DNA from: Cutibacterium sp. | Lineage (GTDB): Bacteria; Actinomycetota; Actinomycetes; Propionibacteriales; Propionibacteriaceae | Assembly (NCBI RefSeq): GCF_030525615.1 | Contig: NZ_JAUNEJ010000009.1 | Span: 1-62,322, forward strand | DNA: 62,322 bases | Direction of reading: 5' to 3' | Shown: piece by piece, positions 61,074-62,322 of the stretch | How positions within the stretch are numbered: position 1 is the first letter of the stretch | Layout of the letters: each line of letters begins with the position of its first letter | Made by a program: the position numbers and the translations under genes | The notes under the pieces: model-generated | Databases searched by the model: none | What the model saw: only the letters and a program-made list of their open reading frames with translations | What the model was told of the DNA's origin: nothing

Positions 61074-62159
61074 ATGACTGACATCACCACCGAGGATCGT
61101 CCCGCCGGACTTGCCGGTGTGCCGCTGGCCGTTGAGCCGCTTAAGCGCCGTGACTTCGTTTCTGACCAAGAGGTTCGTTGGTGCCCTGGCTGTGGCGACT
61201 ACGCGATCTTGTCCACCTTCCAGGGGGTACTGCCTGATCTGGGTATCGCCAAGGAGAACGCCGTCGTCATCTCGGGTATCGGCTGCTCGTCACGATTCCC
61301 GTACTACATGAATACCTACGGCATGCACTCCATCCATGGTCGTGCCCCAGCCATCGCGACGGGAGTGGCGATCTCGCGACCCGATCTAGCCGTTTTCGTC
61401 ATTACTGGTGACGGTGACGCCCTGTCCATTGGCGGCAACCACCTCATCCACGCCATGCGACGCAACGTCAATCTGACCATCCTCATGTTTAACAACCGGA
61501 TTTACGGTTTGACGAAGGGTCAGTACTCCCCCACCTCTGAGGCTGGCAAGGTCACCAAGTCCTCTCCGATGGGATCCATTGACGCCCCGTTCAACCCACT
61601 GGCCGTGGCGTTGGGCGCGGAGTGCTCCTTTGTGGCTCGCGCCGTTGACTCCGACCGCAAGCACCTCGCCCAGGTACTCACTGCGGCCGCCAAACATCGC
61701 GGTACTGCCTTTGTCGAGATGTATCAGAACTGCTCGATCTTCAACGACGGTGCTTTCGACGACTACAAAGGTCCGGAGGCAGAGCAGCACCTCATCCGTC
61801 TGGTTGACGGCCAGCCAGTTCTGGTCGGGTCCGACGGAACCCGAGGGGTGGTACGCGACCCTGTCAGCGGCGAGTTGACGGTCGCTGACGTCGCTGAGGT
61901 GGGCATGGACCACGTACTTGTTCACGATTCCCACCGCGCAGACCCATCACTGGCTTTCGAGCTGGCCCACCTCGATGATGGTGTCATCGTCAGCCAGACC
62001 CCGGTCGGAATCTTCCGCGACGTGGAACGCCCCACCTATGACGACCAAGCTCGCGCCCAGCTCACTCTGGCTGCTGGCGACGCCACTGACCAGGAGTCCC
62101 GCGACGCCGCTTTGGCGACCCTGCTGGCTGGAAACGACACCTGGCAGGTTCGCGGCTGA
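61074..62159 (+). CDS. korB: 2-oxoglutarate:ferredoxin oxidoreductase, beta subunit
   Basis: 361 aa, starting 2 bp after korA with AAGGAGG upstream. CPGCGDYAILSTFQ, ISGIGCSSRFPYYMNTYGMH, the thiamine-pyrophosphate motif GDGDALSIGGNHLIHAMRRN with NN at NNRIYGLTKGQ, and YQNCSIFND complete the ThDP and [4Fe-4S] ligands. It holds the catalytic thiamine cofactor and cluster of the KorAB complex. Confidence 0.94.
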   Translation: MTDITTEDRPAGLAGVPLAVEPLKRRDFVSDQEVRWCPGCGDYAILSTFQGVLPDLGIAKENAVVISGIGCSSRFPYYMNTYGMHSIHGRAPAIATGVAISRPDLAVFVITGDGDALSIGGNHLIHAMRRNVNLTILMFNNRIYGLTKGQYSPTSEAGKVTKSSPMGSIDAPFNPLAVALGAECSFVARAVDSDRKHLAQVLTAAAKHRGTAFVEMYQNCSIFNDGAFDDYKGPEAEQHLIRLVDGQPVLVGSDGTRGVVRDPVSGELTVADVAEVGMDHVLVHDSHRADPSLAFELAHLDDGVIVSQTPVGIFRDVERPTYDDQARAQLTLAAGDATDQESRDAALATLLAGNDTWQVRG

Positions 62160-62228
62160 TCGCCAACGGGCCTAGCTATTCGAATCAGGACGCTGCTGCC
62201 GCCCCAAACGGGCGTATTCTTAACCCGT

Positions 62229-62322
62229 CAGCATCCCCACGACTGACCCACGTCACCTTGGGGATGCTGGCACCGCAACTGCAGGGGAATCCGGTGTGAA
62301 TCCGGAGCTGTCCCGCAACCGT
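62229..62322 (+). ncRNA. cobalamin riboswitch, 5' part
   Basis: The segment GGGGAATCCGGTGTGAATCC (62284-62303) and then GGAGCTGTCCCGCAACCGT (62304-62322) is the conserved B12-riboswitch core. An 11-bp hairpin CAGCATCCCCA/TGGGGATGCTG (62229-62269) precedes it and could be an outer stem or the korB terminator. The rest and the regulated gene, likely a cobalamin or cobalt importer or a B12-independent enzyme, lie beyond the window. Confidence 0.85.

Overview
This window is chromosomal DNA of a high-GC actinobacterium, most probably Cutibacterium (Propionibacterium), close to C. acnes. The evidence is the actinobacterial order tRNA-Trp, secE, nusG, rplK, rplA and rpmG, hadA-like, hadB-like, murB, zinc-binding S14 and L33, many GTG/TTG starts, PT-rich surface proteins and a korAB 2-oxoglutarate:ferredoxin oxidoreductase. 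The genus is my inference from protein character; no search was run.

Layout. 1-1.5 kb (+): two adjacent secreted proteins sharing a homologous domain; the first is cut by the window edge and ends in LPRTGV-stop. 1.6-9.4 kb (-): an oligopeptide ABC transporter (oppB, oppC, fused oppDF, oppA) plus a second oppA copy that has lost its lipobox and mature N-terminus. 9.6-20.1 kb (-): the S10 and spc ribosomal operons from rpsJ to rplO; secY does not follow rplO, opp does. 20.7-22.3 kb (-): a polytopic membrane protein gene broken by a frameshift. 22.3-25.6 kb: divergent gltX and glnS. 25.7-29.6 kb (+): a Tat-exported cyclic-nucleotide phosphodiesterase/5'-nucleotidase ending in LPTTGV-stop, and a membrane alpha/beta hydrolase. 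29.7-34.4 kb (-): the str operon (rpsL, rpsG, fusA, tuf). 34.7-35.2 kb (-): a secreted protein with six exact-length decapeptide repeats ending in LPKTGV-stop. 35.4-48.9 kb (-): rpoC, rpoB, an unknown 429-aa protein, rplL, rplJ, rplA, rplK, nusG, secE and tRNA-Trp. 49.1-53.3 kb (-): an aspartate aminotransferase, murB, two MaoC-type dehydratases, rpmG and tRNAs for Met, Thr and Tyr. 53.4-54.0 kb: a decayed integrase/transposase and a short inverted-repeat element. 54.1-56.0 kb: convergent xthA and an enoyl-CoA hydratase-family gene. 56.1-58.9 kb (-): a translationally coupled operon of NuoB-like, NuoC-like and NuoI-like proteins and a mannosyltransferase. 59.2-62.2 kb (+): korA-korB, divergent from it. 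The right edge holds the 5' part of a cobalamin riboswitch.

Most of the window is conserved information-processing machinery. Two points stand out. First, three unlinked, exported proteins end exactly at an LPxTGV motif with no hydrophobic segment or charged tail, which suggests an unconventional sortase substrate class. Second, a minimal complex-I-like module (NuoB, NuoC and NuoI homologues, no NuoD and no membrane subunits nearby) faces the ferredoxin-reducing korAB genes, which suggests a dedicated route for ferredoxin electrons. Smaller points are the extra small domain on ribosomal protein L4, the decapeptide-repeat protein behind rpoC, and a glutaminyl-tRNA synthetase, which is uncommon in actinobacteria.
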